Source: JAUVKA01 sp964465145 (GTDB lineage Bacteria > Bacteroidota > Bacteroidia > Bacteroidales > UBA12481). Taken from it: a DNA stretch of 64,000 nucleotides. This document shows positions 9,226 to 18,377 of this stretch, piece after piece. Positions within the stretch are counted from its first letter, which is position 1, and each line of letters starts with the position of its first letter. The translations under genes were made by a program, and so were the position numbers. The notes under the pieces were generated by a model. The model ran no database searches, was not told where the DNA came from, and worked only from the letters and a program-made list of their open reading frames with translations. The stretch lies in the NCBI GenBank assembly GCA_964465145.1, contig CAYXJR010000010.1, positions 10,287 to 74,286 on the forward strand. Direction: 5' to 3'.

Positions 9226-9396
9226 AAATTTAAATAATCTTTTTACAATCCGGAAATTCGATTCCTATATTGTGTGAATGTAAAATTGAGATGTGATTGA
9301 TGGAAAAAACGGTGAAGGTTGACCGGCATTTGCAGTAAAATACTACTTTTAGATTTCATGAATAATAGACCACTGATAGCTGATAACAGGTAAACT

Positions 9397-10494
9397 ATGG
9401 GAATCAAAGTATTAGTAATAAGTGATTATAGAGAATATCACACGACAAGGCCGGAGGCAAGCATTTTTATTGGTCTTGCCGGTTTTGGTTTTCAAATTCA
9501 AATCATGACCTATAAAGAATCCAAACTTGTAGAGGAATTTGAAGCTGCAGGAATTGAAGTAATAGATTTTCATCCCGAGAAGAAATTGGACAAATCAGAA
9601 ATACGCAGAATAAGAGATGCAATCATTAAAGAAAAGATAGATATTGTTCATTTATTTAACAGTAAAGCAATTATCAACGGAATACAAGCAGCAAAAGGCT
9701 TGCCTGTTAAAGTGGTGTTGTACAGGGGTTACGCAGGTAATATTCACTGGTACGATCCTACTGCATATTTTAAATTCTTACATCCCAGAGTTGATATGAT
9801 CTTTTGCAACTCAAAGGGTGTAGAGGAAGTAATTCAAAGACAATTATTTTTCGACAAAAGAAAAACCATTACAATCAATAAAGGGCATAATCTTGAATGG
9901 TATAAAGAATATGATCCGTATAATATTCGGGAAGAATTAGGTATACCCTCAAATGCTTTTCTTTTAATTAGCGTTAGCTATAATCGGAAAATGAAGGGCA
10001 TTATTTACCTTCTTAAGGCTATTAATCTTTTACCAAAAGACTTACCGATACATTTATTATTAGTCGGCACTGACATGGATAACAAGGAGAGCTTGGATGA
10101 AGTAAATCAAGGAGATCGGAAAGACAAAGTACATTTTATGGGATTTAGAAAGGATGTATTAAAGATAGTTTCCGGATGTGATGTTTTTGTCCTGCCATCT
10201 ATCTATGGAGAGTCTATAACCAAAGCTGTTATTGAAGCCATGTCGCTTGGAATAGCACCAATTATCACCGATATTCCCGGAAATATTGAGCTGGTCATAA
10301 ATGAAGAAAGTGGACTAATCACTGAGTCTAAAAATAGTAAAGCGTTGAGTGAAGCAATTTTAAGGTTATATGAAGATAGGAAATTTTGCAAAGAACTTGG
10401 TGAAAATGCCAAATTAAGAATAGAAAACCATTTAAATTACAAGCAAACCATTCTCAAAACGAAAAAACTTTACGAAGATCTTTTATCAAAATAG
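9397..10494 (+). CDS. Glycosyltransferase, GT4 family
   Basis: The 365-residue protein has a GT-B fold. The N-terminal half resembles the glycosyltransferase 4-like acceptor domain. The C-terminal half starts near ISVSYNRKMKGI and has the donor-binding segment GESITKAVIEAMSLG with the E-x7-E pair, followed by TDIPGNIELV. GT4 enzymes transfer sugars from nucleotide donors, usually to cell-envelope polysaccharide or lipid acceptors. There is no neighbouring polysaccharide cluster, so the acceptor is unknown. A TACTTTTA-type -7 element lies about 50 bases upstream of the ATG. The flanks are a relic and an opposite-facing gene. Confidence 0.85.
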   Translation: MGIKVLVISDYREYHTTRPEASIFIGLAGFGFQIQIMTYKESKLVEEFEAAGIEVIDFHPEKKLDKSEIRRIRDAIIKEKIDIVHLFNSKAIINGIQAAKGLPVKVVLYRGYAGNIHWYDPTAYFKFLHPRVDMIFCNSKGVEEVIQRQLFFDKRKTITINKGHNLEWYKEYDPYNIREELGIPSNAFLLISVSYNRKMKGIIYLLKAINLLPKDLPIHLLLVGTDMDNKESLDEVNQGDRKDKVHFMGFRKDVLKIVSGCDVFVLPSIYGESITKAVIEAMSLGIAPIITDIPGNIELVINEESGLITESKNSKALSEAILRLYEDRKFCKELGENAKLRIENHLNYKQTILKTKKLYEDLLSK

Positions 10495-10592
10495 AACGTC
10501 TTATAACAAAAAATAAACTTCATTAAAACCGGTGATTATGAGGGCTAATTGGGGTAGTAATATTACTCCGGTTATGAAGATTTTAATCAGGT

Positions 10593-11903
10593 TTATATAT
10601 CCAAAAAGTAAAGTTTCTTGCCCCTTTCACCGAAATCAGGTTGATGTAAGAAGAAAATTCGATTGTTGTATACGCTAATGTGATCTATATGCTTGAATTT
10701 TTGTATCGGAATAGTTTCAAGCTCACCGCCTGTTCTGGGATCAATTTCTATTAAATAAGACTGCTGAATATTAAGAAATTCGAGGGAAAATCTATTTGAA
10801 ATTTTGTCGTGATGAACACGACCTGTAAAATCCTTGCTTAAGTATATTTGAATTTCTGACCGCCAAAGTAATTCCGCATTCATCTTAAAGCAGTGTACTG
10901 CCTGATAATCAAAATCAAAGAGCAATACCGAATCTTTCAATTGGAACATGCTTGACTGAATAGGCCTGTAATCAGTGTTTATGCGGTTTTGCAACAGTGC
11001 AATTCTGGCATTGATTATCCTCAGTTCTCCAGATTCTATATTTCCTCTACTAATTTTACCCACGAATTCCCTTCTGACTTGTTTGTCAATGCTTGCAACA
11101 GCTTTCTCCTTTTGATCGTTGCCCACTCGATAAAAAATTTCTTGCTGACCCGTTTCGGAGTCACAAACATAATAGTCATGGTACTGACCTTTTTCTGACT
11201 TATCGACGCCAATAAAATATTGATTATTCAGAGCCTGAATAGGTTTGACCATTTCTTCAAAAAAACCGGCATCGCATACATCTGTTAAAGAGATTGTATC
11301 ATTCGTAATGCTGAGCAGATAGGCCCTATCTTTTGTAATAGCGTATACCTCACCTAGGCAGTCCTGGTAGATTTCCTGAAATGAAGGAATAGGTATGGAT
11401 TCAAGGATTTTTCCAGAGAGTGTTCCCAGAAAAATTTCTCTTTTTAGAGGGTTTTGGTTCTTGTATCCCAGTCCGATAAATCGATCGTTTTTCACCACAT
11501 AATCAATTATTGCATATGGCTCATCCGCAAATAGTTTTGTTGCCAAACCTGGCGTAGAAACCACAACCTCATCCAACAAAAAGGGATTAACCCGGAGGGT
11601 CAATGAAACAGTTTTACCCTCGAAGTATTTTTGGTATAGTTCCTTGTTTTCAACTATTAAGGAGTCTACAAAATAACCGATATGACGAATGCTTAATACA
11701 ATTGGAAACTCAGAGAGCATCAAACTAAACTCCCCCTTTTCATCGCTGATACTGCCTTTACCAGATTTTGCATCAACAATAGTAACTCCAGCTAATGGAT
11801 CCCGGGTTTTTTCATCAATAATAAAACCAGAAAGCATATTTTGAGCATACCCTCCTAGTCCAATTAACAGAGTAAACACAAACACTAAAAATCTGTATCG
11901 CAT
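10593..11903 (-). CDS. Exported CarboxypepD_reg domain plus beta-propeller-like protein
   Basis: The 436-residue protein is a full-length member of the family also seen at 61-1335, 32248-33558 and 34037-35320. It has a signal peptide (about 1-20, ending GGYAQ). The CarboxypepD_reg sandwich (about 21-115) contains LSGFIIDEKTRDPLAG and GEFSL. A propeller-like domain follows, ending in NRIFFLHQP...LYFLDI. No catalytic motif is visible. Its promoter block (11919-12021) is nearly the same as that before an unrelated FISUMP-type gene at 32 kb. Confidence 0.8.
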   Translation of the reverse strand: MRYRFLVFVFTLLIGLGGYAQNMLSGFIIDEKTRDPLAGVTIVDAKSGKGSISDEKGEFSLMLSEFPIVLSIRHIGYFVDSLIVENKELYQKYFEGKTVSLTLRVNPFLLDEVVVSTPGLATKLFADEPYAIIDYVVKNDRFIGLGYKNQNPLKREIFLGTLSGKILESIPIPSFQEIYQDCLGEVYAITKDRAYLLSITNDTISLTDVCDAGFFEEMVKPIQALNNQYFIGVDKSEKGQYHDYYVCDSETGQQEIFYRVGNDQKEKAVASIDKQVRREFVGKISRGNIESGELRIINARIALLQNRINTDYRPIQSSMFQLKDSVLLFDFDYQAVHCFKMNAELLWRSEIQIYLSKDFTGRVHHDKISNRFSLEFLNIQQSYLIEIDPRTGGELETIPIQKFKHIDHISVYNNRIFFLHQPDFGERGKKLYFLDI

Positions 11904-11918
11904 AGTGTTAATAATAAG

Positions 11919-12021
11919 TTGGGGGAGACAACTATAAAAGTAAAGATTATTTTTAAGAAGACAATACTTCCTTTCAAAATAAGGCTTGAGTATAAGTATG
12001 AGTAATAAGTTTTAGGGTTAT
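11919..12021 (-). promoter_or_regulatory. Promoter block with C-rich start, duplicated at 32 kb
   Basis: The minus strand shows TTG, 19 bases, TACTTTTA (-7, 11935-11942), TAGTT, and GTCTCCCCC (11921-11929). Around and upstream of this, about 100 bases match 32051-32157 at roughly 90% by eye. Shared features are a TATTGTCTTCTTAAAAATAATC segment and short AGTATA/AGTATG/AGTAAT repeats. The two copies drive different gene families. Confidence 0.75.
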
Positions 12022-12087
12022 GAGTGAGTAAAGAGTAATATGGGATTTTTTAAACTTTGCTGAGCCCTAGTGCTGAAAATATGGTAG

Positions 12088-12107
12088 GGACGTAGCATGC
12101 TACGTCC
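12088..12107. repeat. Perfect 20-base palindrome
   Basis: GGACGTAGCATGCTACGTCC is its own reverse complement. It lies in the gap between the divergent genes starting at 11903 and 12258. It resembles short palindromic repeats scattered in bacterial intergenic DNA. No second copy was noticed in the window, and its function is unknown. Confidence 0.6.
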
Positions 12108-12170
12108 AAAATATTGCAGAGACGCATATGTGGGAACATAGTATTATGCCCAAAAACTAATATTTTATAC

Positions 12171-12251
12171 TTGGATATTAGCCAAATAAGTTAAATTGTT
12201 GTATTGGATATTAGCCAATTTTATTGTAAATTTGCATTGGTAATTAGCCAA
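12171..12251 (+). promoter_or_regulatory. Three operator-like 15-base repeats spaced exactly 33 bases
   Basis: TTGGATATTAGCCAA stands at 12171-12185 and 12204-12218, and TTGGTAATTAGCCAA at 12237-12251. The start-to-start spacing is 33 bases both times, close to three helical turns. Each unit has inverted TTGG/CCAA ends. A -7 box TAAATTTG lies at 12227-12234 with TTGG 19 bases upstream, so unit 2 overlaps -33 and unit 3 covers the probable start of transcription. The ATG at 12258 follows seven bases later. Confidence 0.75.
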
Positions 12252-12257
12252 ATTGTA

Positions 12258-13580
12258 ATGAAAAGATCAATATATTCAACTTTATGCGAATGGAAAACGG
12301 ATTCTGGACGGAAGCCACTTTTGCTGCGCGGAGCCAGGCAGACTGGCAAGACATATATTGTAATTGAATTTGGGAAGAAAGAGTTCACTGATCTTATCGT
12401 TCTTAATTTTGAAAGGAATCCTGAGTACAGAGATATTTTCACCAGCCTTGATCCTTCTGAAATTAACCAGAGGATTAGTTTGTTTACCGGAAAGGCTCCA
12501 AAACCAGGCAAGACTTTGTTGTTTCTGGATGAAATACAGGAATGCCCTGCAGCTATCATGGCGTTGAGGTATTTTTTTGAGGAGTTACCAGAATTACATG
12601 TTATTGGGGCAGGTTCATTGCTGGAATTTGCATTATTATCTGAAAATTTCAGGATGCCGATTGGAAGGATTCAATATTTACACCTTTATCCGCTCTCATT
12701 TAACGAGTTTCTTCATGCCGTTAAAGAACATGAATTAAGTTCCTATATCTCTTGCCTAGAAAACGTTGTGAATCTGCCCGAAGGCCTTCACGATAAACTA
12801 AATGACTATTTAAGGAAATATTTTGTAATTGGTGGGATGCCAGCTGTCGTGTGTGAGTATGCAGCTAATAGAGATATACTTAGATGCAAAAAAATCCAAC
12901 AATCGATACTGGATACATATATGGACGATTTTGCTAAATATGCCAGAAAGTCCAAACATAAATACCTGAAAAAAGTATTCTATTCAATCCCCGAAATGGT
13001 AGGGCAGAAGTTTGTTTATTCCCATGTTGATCCTGAAATAAAGTCAAGAGATTTAAAAGATGCACTGGAATTACTTGAAACTGCCGGTATTGTCCACCGT
13101 GTCAGGCAAACCAGTGGAGCCGGGATTCCCCTGTCGGCAGGATTTCATGAGTCATTTTATAAAGTAATCTTCCTGGATGTGGGGCTTTTTCACGCAATAA
13201 GCGGCATCTATTCCGAAGTAATCAGGGAAAAAGACCTTACCGCTATTTTTAAAGGAGCAGTTGCTGAACAGTATGCGGGTCAGGAACTCATTGCCTGCCA
13301 AACACCCTTTACGAAAATATCATTGTACTATTGGGCAAGAAAAGCTAAAAACAGCAGCGCTGAAGTAGATTATTTAATTGAACATCAAGGCAGAATCATC
13401 CCTTTGGAGATAAAATCCGGCCCAACTGGGCATATGAGAAGTATGAAGATGTTTATAGAAAAATATCATAGTCCGATAGGAGTTAAGATATCACAGGCCC
13501 GTTTTGATAAAGGGGATAAAGTTTTATCCCTGCCATTGTATGCTATAGATGGATTTCTTAATGGAAAGGCGATTCAGTAA
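12258..13580 (+). CDS. AAA family ATPase with C-terminal DUF4143 domain
   Basis: The ATG at 12258 gives 440 residues; an upstream TTG at 12204 lies inside an operator repeat and is not preferred. The N-terminal AAA_14 domain has Walker A GARQTGKT (about residues 22-29) and Walker B LLFLDEIQECP. The C-terminal DUF4143 part has the F-K-G-A-V-A-E-Q-Y and ARKAKNSSAEVDYLI segments. The latter resembles the conserved end of a PD-(D/E)xK-like fold and is followed by IPLEIKSG. Such ATPases are common and scattered in Bacteroidota and archaea with unsettled function. The operator array suggests tight, possibly autogenous, control. Confidence 0.88.
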   Translation: MKRSIYSTLCEWKTDSGRKPLLLRGARQTGKTYIVIEFGKKEFTDLIVLNFERNPEYRDIFTSLDPSEINQRISLFTGKAPKPGKTLLFLDEIQECPAAIMALRYFFEELPELHVIGAGSLLEFALLSENFRMPIGRIQYLHLYPLSFNEFLHAVKEHELSSYISCLENVVNLPEGLHDKLNDYLRKYFVIGGMPAVVCEYAANRDILRCKKIQQSILDTYMDDFAKYARKSKHKYLKKVFYSIPEMVGQKFVYSHVDPEIKSRDLKDALELLETAGIVHRVRQTSGAGIPLSAGFHESFYKVIFLDVGLFHAISGIYSEVIREKDLTAIFKGAVAEQYAGQELIACQTPFTKISLYYWARKAKNSSAEVDYLIEHQGRIIPLEIKSGPTGHMRSMKMFIEKYHSPIGVKISQARFDKGDKVLSLPLYAIDGFLNGKAIQ

Positions 13581-13600
13581 AAAGCTTCAGCCCCCCCCCC

Positions 13601-13855
13601 TTACTTCATCTCAATGACTGCCAGCACCGGATTCGATTCAAGAGTAACATCTCTTTGGTTTTTGAAGCCGGAATCTTCAATCTCGATAAGGCCTTTGTCT
13701 AGAGATTCATTGAAGATATCGTTTTCAAAAAGAGCCAGGTAGATATCAGTAGAGATATTACTTACAAATTTGCCCGAATCGTCAGTTGTAGTGCTGTGCA
13801 TAAATAGTTGAGTTAATGGGTCTGGTTCAACATCGCCACCTTTGTTTTGAATCAA
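13601..13855 (-). pseudogene. C-terminal fragment of a 6-bladed beta-propeller protein
   Basis: The 84 codons end with SNPVLAVIEMK. This corresponds to the C-terminal DDNPVLVLYELK of the propeller gene ending at 16408, and loosely to the ends of the propeller genes at 17390 and 27265. No signal peptide or first blades remain. The stop codon is followed by a run of ten G on the coding strand (13591-13600). It is probably a remnant of the same propeller family found broken three more times in the window. Confidence 0.6.
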
Positions 13856-13967
13856 TAATTGCTGAAAATTCCATAATTTTGATTTTAAAAGTTAATAATG
13901 GTTACGGGAACTAAAACTTTTACCAGGCCTTTAAGCCTAAAATTCTAATTGGTTCTCAGTAACTTAG

Positions 13968-14039
13968 AAAGGGAATGAGGACTAATACGCGGGATAGGTC
14001 TCTAGCCTAGAAAGCGGGTAAGTTCACCTCATTCCTTTT
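13968..14039. other. Long imperfect inverted repeat (possible structured RNA or terminator)
   Basis: AAAGGGAATGAGG at 13968-13980 pairs with CCTCATTCCTTTT at 14027-14039, giving 13 pairs with one G-T. It encloses about 46 bases that contain a smaller TAGG/CCTA pairing. It sits in the 300-base gap between the fragment starting at 13855 and the gene ending at 14157. Nothing else was recognised in that gap. A bidirectional terminator, a small RNA or a mobile-element relic are all possible. Confidence 0.4.
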
Positions 14040-14156
14040 CAATTTTACATCATTATTGTTTAATCTGCTAATCTAAAAGAAGGCGGGGATCTGGTGGCGA
14101 GCTGGCGGTGCAACAAAAGGGATCGCCAGGCGAGCTTCCCAACAACCAGCTGGTCC

Positions 14157-15152
14157 TCACCATCTTTCAAACAATAATTGTCGTGTTATAGATCCTAGAG
14201 CCAGGGAGTCTAAGGACCTTTGATCCAGGGTAATCCCAGACAACTCTGACTTATTGTAGGCTGCAAAAAGACCCAAACCGTTAACGATGTTAGTGAGCAT
14301 ATTCTCAAACAGATCCGTTCCATAATGTAGAGATGAGTAATATTCATAGTATGCCGGGTCAATAAATCTTTTAATAATCTGAATGTTGAGAAAACGTCTA
14401 CCGGTAACTTCAGGATTATCCTTAATTTTTCCGCTTATCATTGGAAAAAACCACCCCGCATCAAAAAATAGCGTATCAGTTTTACCTCCTCTTAGTCCTT
14501 GTAAACCATACTTTCTGATATATGACACTTTTTGCGGTTCCCATCTTCCATGAATTTCTTCTTCAATATTGATAATCACTGAGAATTCCTGAGCATAAAC
14601 TTTCGATCTACTGATTATAGCTTCGGGTGGCTTCGCTTGATAAAGGTTTAGGGTAGCATCAGACCTAAGGTTTACTGACAATTTCGGAGTAGGGGGAATA
14701 AGGGCCTTAGCAAATACTGATGAATTATTTTCCGGAAGGAAGATCGTTAAATAGTAATATACCAACCGGCCTTCAGATGAGCTAATAAGCTGCATCTCCT
14801 GATTTGTATAAAACCAGTTTGGTGAGGATGCAAAAAATCCCTCATCCTTAGAACCCAGGTTTTCCTTATGGAGCTGGGTTCGTTCAATTACATACCCATC
14901 CTCCGAACGTAATTCAAGAAAGACAGTTGCATCTGTATAATATAAGGAGTCAGGAATTTTAGCGCAATCCTCCGGCCGGCTGTCGCAAATGAAGCTCTTC
15001 AGTATTTTAACCTTGTGGATGCTGTCTTGTGGACATAGAACCCCATAAACTATTGGAGTTGATTCGGCAGGAACTATTAAGTCCAGTTCATTGCTACATG
15101 CTAAAACAAATAGTAGCAGCCCCACAACTATCAATCGAATCAATTTACTCAT
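14157..15152 (-). CDS. DUF4249-like lipoprotein
   Basis: ATG at 15152 (M-S-K-L-I-R-L) is preferred because the longer frame from 15185 runs through the promoter's C tract. It gives 331 residues. A lipobox LLLFVLAC is followed by the family opening LIVPAESTPIVYGVLCP and KVKILKSF. Three paralogues in the window (29516, 41149, 62831) share the PIVYxxL...Q/H-x-x-V/I-x-K/R-SF pattern, an aromatic-rich middle, and an NIVNGLGLFAAYNKSEL segment. DUF4249 proteins are Bacteroidota lipoproteins often found near TonB-dependent receptors; their function is unproven. No receptor gene is adjacent here. Confidence 0.7.
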   Translation of the reverse strand: MSKLIRLIVVGLLLFVLACSNELDLIVPAESTPIVYGVLCPQDSIHKVKILKSFICDSRPEDCAKIPDSLYYTDATVFLELRSEDGYVIERTQLHKENLGSKDEGFFASSPNWFYTNQEMQLISSSEGRLVYYYLTIFLPENNSSVFAKALIPPTPKLSVNLRSDATLNLYQAKPPEAIISRSKVYAQEFSVIINIEEEIHGRWEPQKVSYIRKYGLQGLRGGKTDTLFFDAGWFFPMISGKIKDNPEVTGRRFLNIQIIKRFIDPAYYEYYSSLHYGTDLFENMLTNIVNGLGLFAAYNKSELSGITLDQRSLDSLALGSITRQLLFERW

Positions 15153-15170
15153 TGAGATAAAAGGTTTACA

Positions 15171-15190
15171 GGGGGGGACTATCAAAAATA
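15171..15190 (-). promoter_or_regulatory. Promoter with C-rich start element
   Basis: The minus strand reads TATTTTTG (15183-15190), then ATA and GTCCCCCCC (15171-15179), with the DUF4249-like ATG 18 bases beyond. The layout is the same as at 1357, 33576 and 34000. The -33 element is less clear here than in other copies. Confidence 0.65.
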
Positions 15191-15281
15191 GTAAAATTAA
15201 ATCATATTAAAACAAGTTGGTATTCCATTTGAAGGGCTAAGTTTGTGTTTTATAAAACACCCGAAGTCCTCAATTAATTCC

Positions 15282-15308
15282 TACCTTTACATTAATAGTG
15301 ACCCCCAC
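15282..15308 (+). promoter_or_regulatory. Promoter with C-rich start element
   Basis: TACCTTTA (15282-15289), then CATTAATA and GTGACCCCCAC (15298-15308), lies 43 bases before the ATG of the broken propeller lipoprotein gene at 15352. It is the weakest match to the shared start element because a GA interrupts the GTC-C run. Confidence 0.5.
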
Positions 15309-15351
15309 TATAAATACTTATATAAATCACGACCTATAATCTTATTTCCTT

Positions 15352-16408
15352 ATGAATTTATTCAGTTCATTAAAAATTACCTGCCTTATTGGAATCCTCT
15401 CTCTGGCAAATTTGTCATCATGCAATCAAACCAATGATAATGTGAAACAAAAAGATGAGATTCATCTCAGCATGGATCCTCAGCATCTGCCTTCTTTCAG
15501 TCAGTTATCGGGAATTGCCAAATCACTTAGAATTATTCCACTTTAGTGTTGATGGAAAGTTCCTGAACACTATCGGAAAGCAAGGCAGGGGACCGGAAGA
15601 GTATACTGATCTTTGGGAACTCACTGTATTTGAAGACTCTCAGATTATTTATGCCGGAACACAGAGATCAAGGAATATCTATAAGTACTCCTTTGATGGT
15701 GAATTTCTTGGAGTGATTAAATATGACAAGAGTTTCTCAAGCCCCAAGGTCCTGAGTCCTGAGAGGATTGCATATACCACGTATTCTGAGTATGAAGTAA
15801 AAATTATTGACATCCCCGCCCAGGACACCCAGTCGTATATTTCGTTCACTCCACAAAGCAGGTCGGATTTACCTCAATTTTCCGGCTGCCCTCATTCAGG
15901 CTACTATTACTCGGCATTAGGACGGGATACGATCTGGCGGATCGACGCGGATTCCATGAGGCCGGCTCTTATCTGTGATTTTGGAACAGGGCATATCTCA
16001 TCACAAGAATACTTTGGTGCTGTTGAAAAAATGGAGCCTTATCCGCCTGGCAGGTTATCGATAGGAGGTGGAGTTCTCCATGGTTCAGGGTACTATCATT
16101 TCGGGTTGCTCAGAGATGATCTGCAGAATGATTATACCTATGCGATTGTTATAGTAAATGAAAAGACACTGGATACCTGGCATTTCAAGGGGGAGAGCGA
16201 CGACATCCTTTTCTCCGAATCTGCTCGCTTCAGTACGATCGCAAAAAGTGGAGAATGGGTATCAGTTGTAAGCCCCGTTGACCTGGTTGAAGCCCTGCCA
16301 AAAATCCAACAAAACACAGCCTTTAAATACCCGGATGACCTGGTCGACCAGATTGGTGCAATGACAATAGATGATAATCCTGTACTGGTACTGTATGAAT
16401 TGAAGTGA
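15352..16408 (+). pseudogene. 6-bladed beta-propeller lipoprotein gene with internal deletion and frame change
   Basis: The 5' part (15352-15546) encodes a lipoprotein signal with lipobox LSSC. It runs to KSLRIIPL and then a stop. The expected family continuation is PLET...LIG and a first strand. Instead, another frame (usable from about 15530) resumes with FHFSVDGKFLNTIG and GRGPEEY and runs to DDNPVLVLYELK at 16408. About 40-50 residues between these points appear to be missing, with loss of frame. The family consists of NHL-like 6-bladed propellers attached to the outer membrane, of unknown ligand. A similar loss affects the genes at 17390 and 27265. Confidence 0.75.
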
Positions 16409-16413
16409 CTTCT

Positions 16414-16469
16414 GGGAGATCAGGAGATCGGGGGATCAGTTGATCTGTAGATTAGTAGATTAGTCATCT
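16414..16469. repeat. Octamer tandem repeat, seven degenerate units
   Basis: The units are GGGAGATC, AGGAGATC, GGGGGATC, AGTTGATC, TGTAGATT, AGTAGATT and AGTCATCT, an exact 8-base period. The array begins six bases after the stop of the propeller pseudogene. The remaining bases up to 16641 are AT-rich, with no gene recognised. Confidence 0.75.
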
Positions 16470-16641
16470 TTTGATTGTTTGATTCAGTTTGATATCGTTC
16501 TATTATTTCCGTTATTTGTTTTTACTCAGCCTATTGAGTTATTTTACTCAGTATATTGAGTTAATTATAATCTATCTGATTGATAACAAGAATCTTTCGT
16601 GGGAAGAATTTTTGAAAATTAAGCCTCTTGATCTTTTTTAA

Positions 16642-17064
16642 TTAAATAGTATGAACCTTCAGAAAACTATCTGGTGTCAGGACCGATAGTTTGCTGTGTT
16701 TGAAATCCTTCGTGTTCCTGGTGATAATAACATCGATACTATCATAATCAGCTGCGGCAAAGGATTGCAGGGCATCTTCAAAATCACTGAACTTTGAATT
16801 GAGCGCTTCTAAAACGATTTGTTTTGTCATTTTGGTCACTGAAACAATAGTCAGCAGCAGTTTTAGTTTCTTAATAACCTTGTCATGACCAGCCAATTTC
16901 CGAAGTATGTAATAAATGTTGCTCACTGTAATTGGCGACACATAGGCTTTGATGTCTTTCTCAACGGCAAGACTAAGAATGGCAGCGGCATCATCTGCAA
17001 AAGGTGCTCTATCGAGGAAAAAGTCGAGAATCACATTTGTGTCGAGGAATACAGTCCGTTTCAT
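16642..17064 (-). CDS. PIN-domain toxin of a VapBC-type pair
   Basis: The 140-residue protein has the PIN-domain nuclease pattern: FLDTNVILDFF with Asp8, an acidic FEDALQ segment in the middle, and D-V-I-I-T-R-N-T-K-D-F near the end, which supplies the last acidic residues. PIN toxins are Mg-dependent RNases, many of which cut tRNA. The start overlaps the end of the upstream antitoxin gene (ATGA-type overlap), the usual TA arrangement. Length and motifs are intact. Confidence 0.85.
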   Translation of the reverse strand: MKRTVFLDTNVILDFFLDRAPFADDAAAILSLAVEKDIKAYVSPITVSNIYYILRKLAGHDKVIKKLKLLLTIVSVTKMTKQIVLEALNSKFSDFEDALQSFAAADYDSIDVIITRNTKDFKHSKLSVLTPDSFLKVHTI

Positions 17065-17309
17065 AAGTGCTTCTTTATTATTTCTTCTTGCAGCACTTTC
17101 TTGTAATCAAAATCATCCGGGGCCTGAAACGATCCCTTCAACTCCTGGACCACATCTGGAATCTCTTTTTGCACCGGATAGGCACCGCTAACTGAAAGCT
17201 TTAAATAATTCTCGACAAGATCCGAAAGACTTCGACCCTGATCCTTAGCATATTCTTTCGCTCGTTCAATTATGCTTTGTTCAATTGTTAGAGTTAATTT
17301 TGTGTCCAT
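17061..17309 (-). CDS. Antitoxin partner of the PIN toxin (DUF6364-like)
   Basis: ATG at 17309 gives 82 residues beginning M-D-T-K-L-T-L-T-I-E-Q; the frame can be opened six codons earlier at 17327. The N-terminus looks like a ribbon-helix-helix DNA-binding unit (LTLTIEQSIIERAKEYAK then GRSLSDLVENYL). The C-terminal part would wrap the toxin. It lies directly upstream of the PIN gene and overlaps it. Autoregulation through the TACGTGT sites just upstream is likely. Confidence 0.8.
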   Translation of the reverse strand: MDTKLTLTIEQSIIERAKEYAKDQGRSLSDLVENYLKLSVSGAYPVQKEIPDVVQELKGSFQAPDDFDYKKVLQEEIIKKHL

Positions 17310-17310
17310 A

Positions 17311-17385
17311 TACGTGTTGTTATTCAATTATTACTACGTGTAAAGGTACAATAACACGTGTTAATTATAAATATTTTATACGTAA
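17311..17385 (-). promoter_or_regulatory. Likely TA operator with repeated ACGTGT sites
   Basis: Upstream of the antitoxin ATG are TACGTGTT (17311-17318), TACGTGTA (17335-17342), the palindrome ACACGTGT (17354-17361) and the palindrome TTATACGTAA (17376-17385). A possible -7 box, TACCTTTA, lies on the minus strand between them. This is consistent with repression by the ribbon-helix-helix antitoxin. Confidence 0.5.
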
Positions 17386-17389
17386 TTTT

Positions 17390-18327
17390 TCAAAATATTC
17401 GATCTAAGGGGATTTTCACCACGATAGGATTATCATCGATCTGCAAATTTATTCCTCTCCTTTTCAATTCCTCCTGCCATAATTGATTATCAGCAATATG
17501 AGTCGGAGTAATCGTAATGGAAAGAGTGTTTTTCTCATCTAACCAGAAGGCAAATTCAAAATACGAGTCGTCCTGAAAACGACCTGGAAGGCGGTATGTC
17601 TTGTGGGTGTGTTTATTATAAAGCAGGTGATAAAGTTCATCGAGTGAATTGTCATAATCAAACTGTGATCGAATACACACATACAACCAGGTGGAATTTT
17701 CCAAAAGGGCACGAACATACCATATCTCATTTTCACTTCTAATGCTGCTACCCTCCCTACCATCGTCCCAATTGTAGGCCTTGGGATCTAAACCATAATA
17801 AAGATTGTATTTGAGTCTGAGAGAATCTCCTATTTCATATATATTTAATCGCATATCCAGGGGATCATTATATAGAAGTATTCCTTTTAGGGTTGGATAT
17901 AAGGCAGTTAGGTGGGCTGATTGTTTCAGGGGATTAGCAATTAAAGAATCTGTAGGAATTAAGGAATTGGCATCAATCTGATATAATAGGTAATCAGATA
18001 ATGGCGTATAAGCGTAATAGTCTCCACTCATTGGATGCAGGGCAAAATCACCACATGGTTTACTAAATGCTATTTCCTCCCTCATGAAGTTACCTGCGAA
18101 ATCATAGTGCAGGAGGCTTGCATTAGGGCCAATTTGAAAAATTACATCTACATTAGTTAGAAAAATTTCATTGTAGTATGAATATTCTCCTGGTCCCTTT
18201 CCTATTGCACCAATAGTTGAGATGAACTTACCGTCGTTATCAAAATAGTAAACAAGAGTGTTACCGGACATTCCTTATGACAAACAACACTCAAACTACT
18301 TAAAAAAATACCAATAATACAATCCAT
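17390..18327 (-). pseudogene. 6-bladed beta-propeller lipoprotein gene with 5' deletion and frame change
   Basis: A signal peptide with lipobox is readable from ATG at 18327 (MDCIIGIFLSSLSVVC). Three codons later the frame is lost. From 18271, in another frame directly after an in-frame stop, the propeller resumes with GNTLVYYFDNDGKFIS and GKGPGEY, and runs to DDNPIVVKIPLDRIF. The region that should lie between the lipidated Cys and the FD-x-DGKF strand is absent. It is the same kind and position of loss as in 15352-16408. Translation of the 293-residue part alone would give an unexported protein. Confidence 0.7.
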
Positions 18328-18377
18328 CTGAATCCTTCCCTCCCCTTGGTTATCCCGGATCCAGACATTTGGAATGC

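Noticed and set aside
12204..12257. TTG start of the AAA ATPase
   Set aside because: It lies in an operator-like repeat and upstream of the expected transcription start; ATG at 12258 is suitable.
15153..15185. Upstream ATG of the DUF4249-like gene
   Set aside because: It would place the C-rich start element inside the coding region and displace the signal peptide from the N-terminus.
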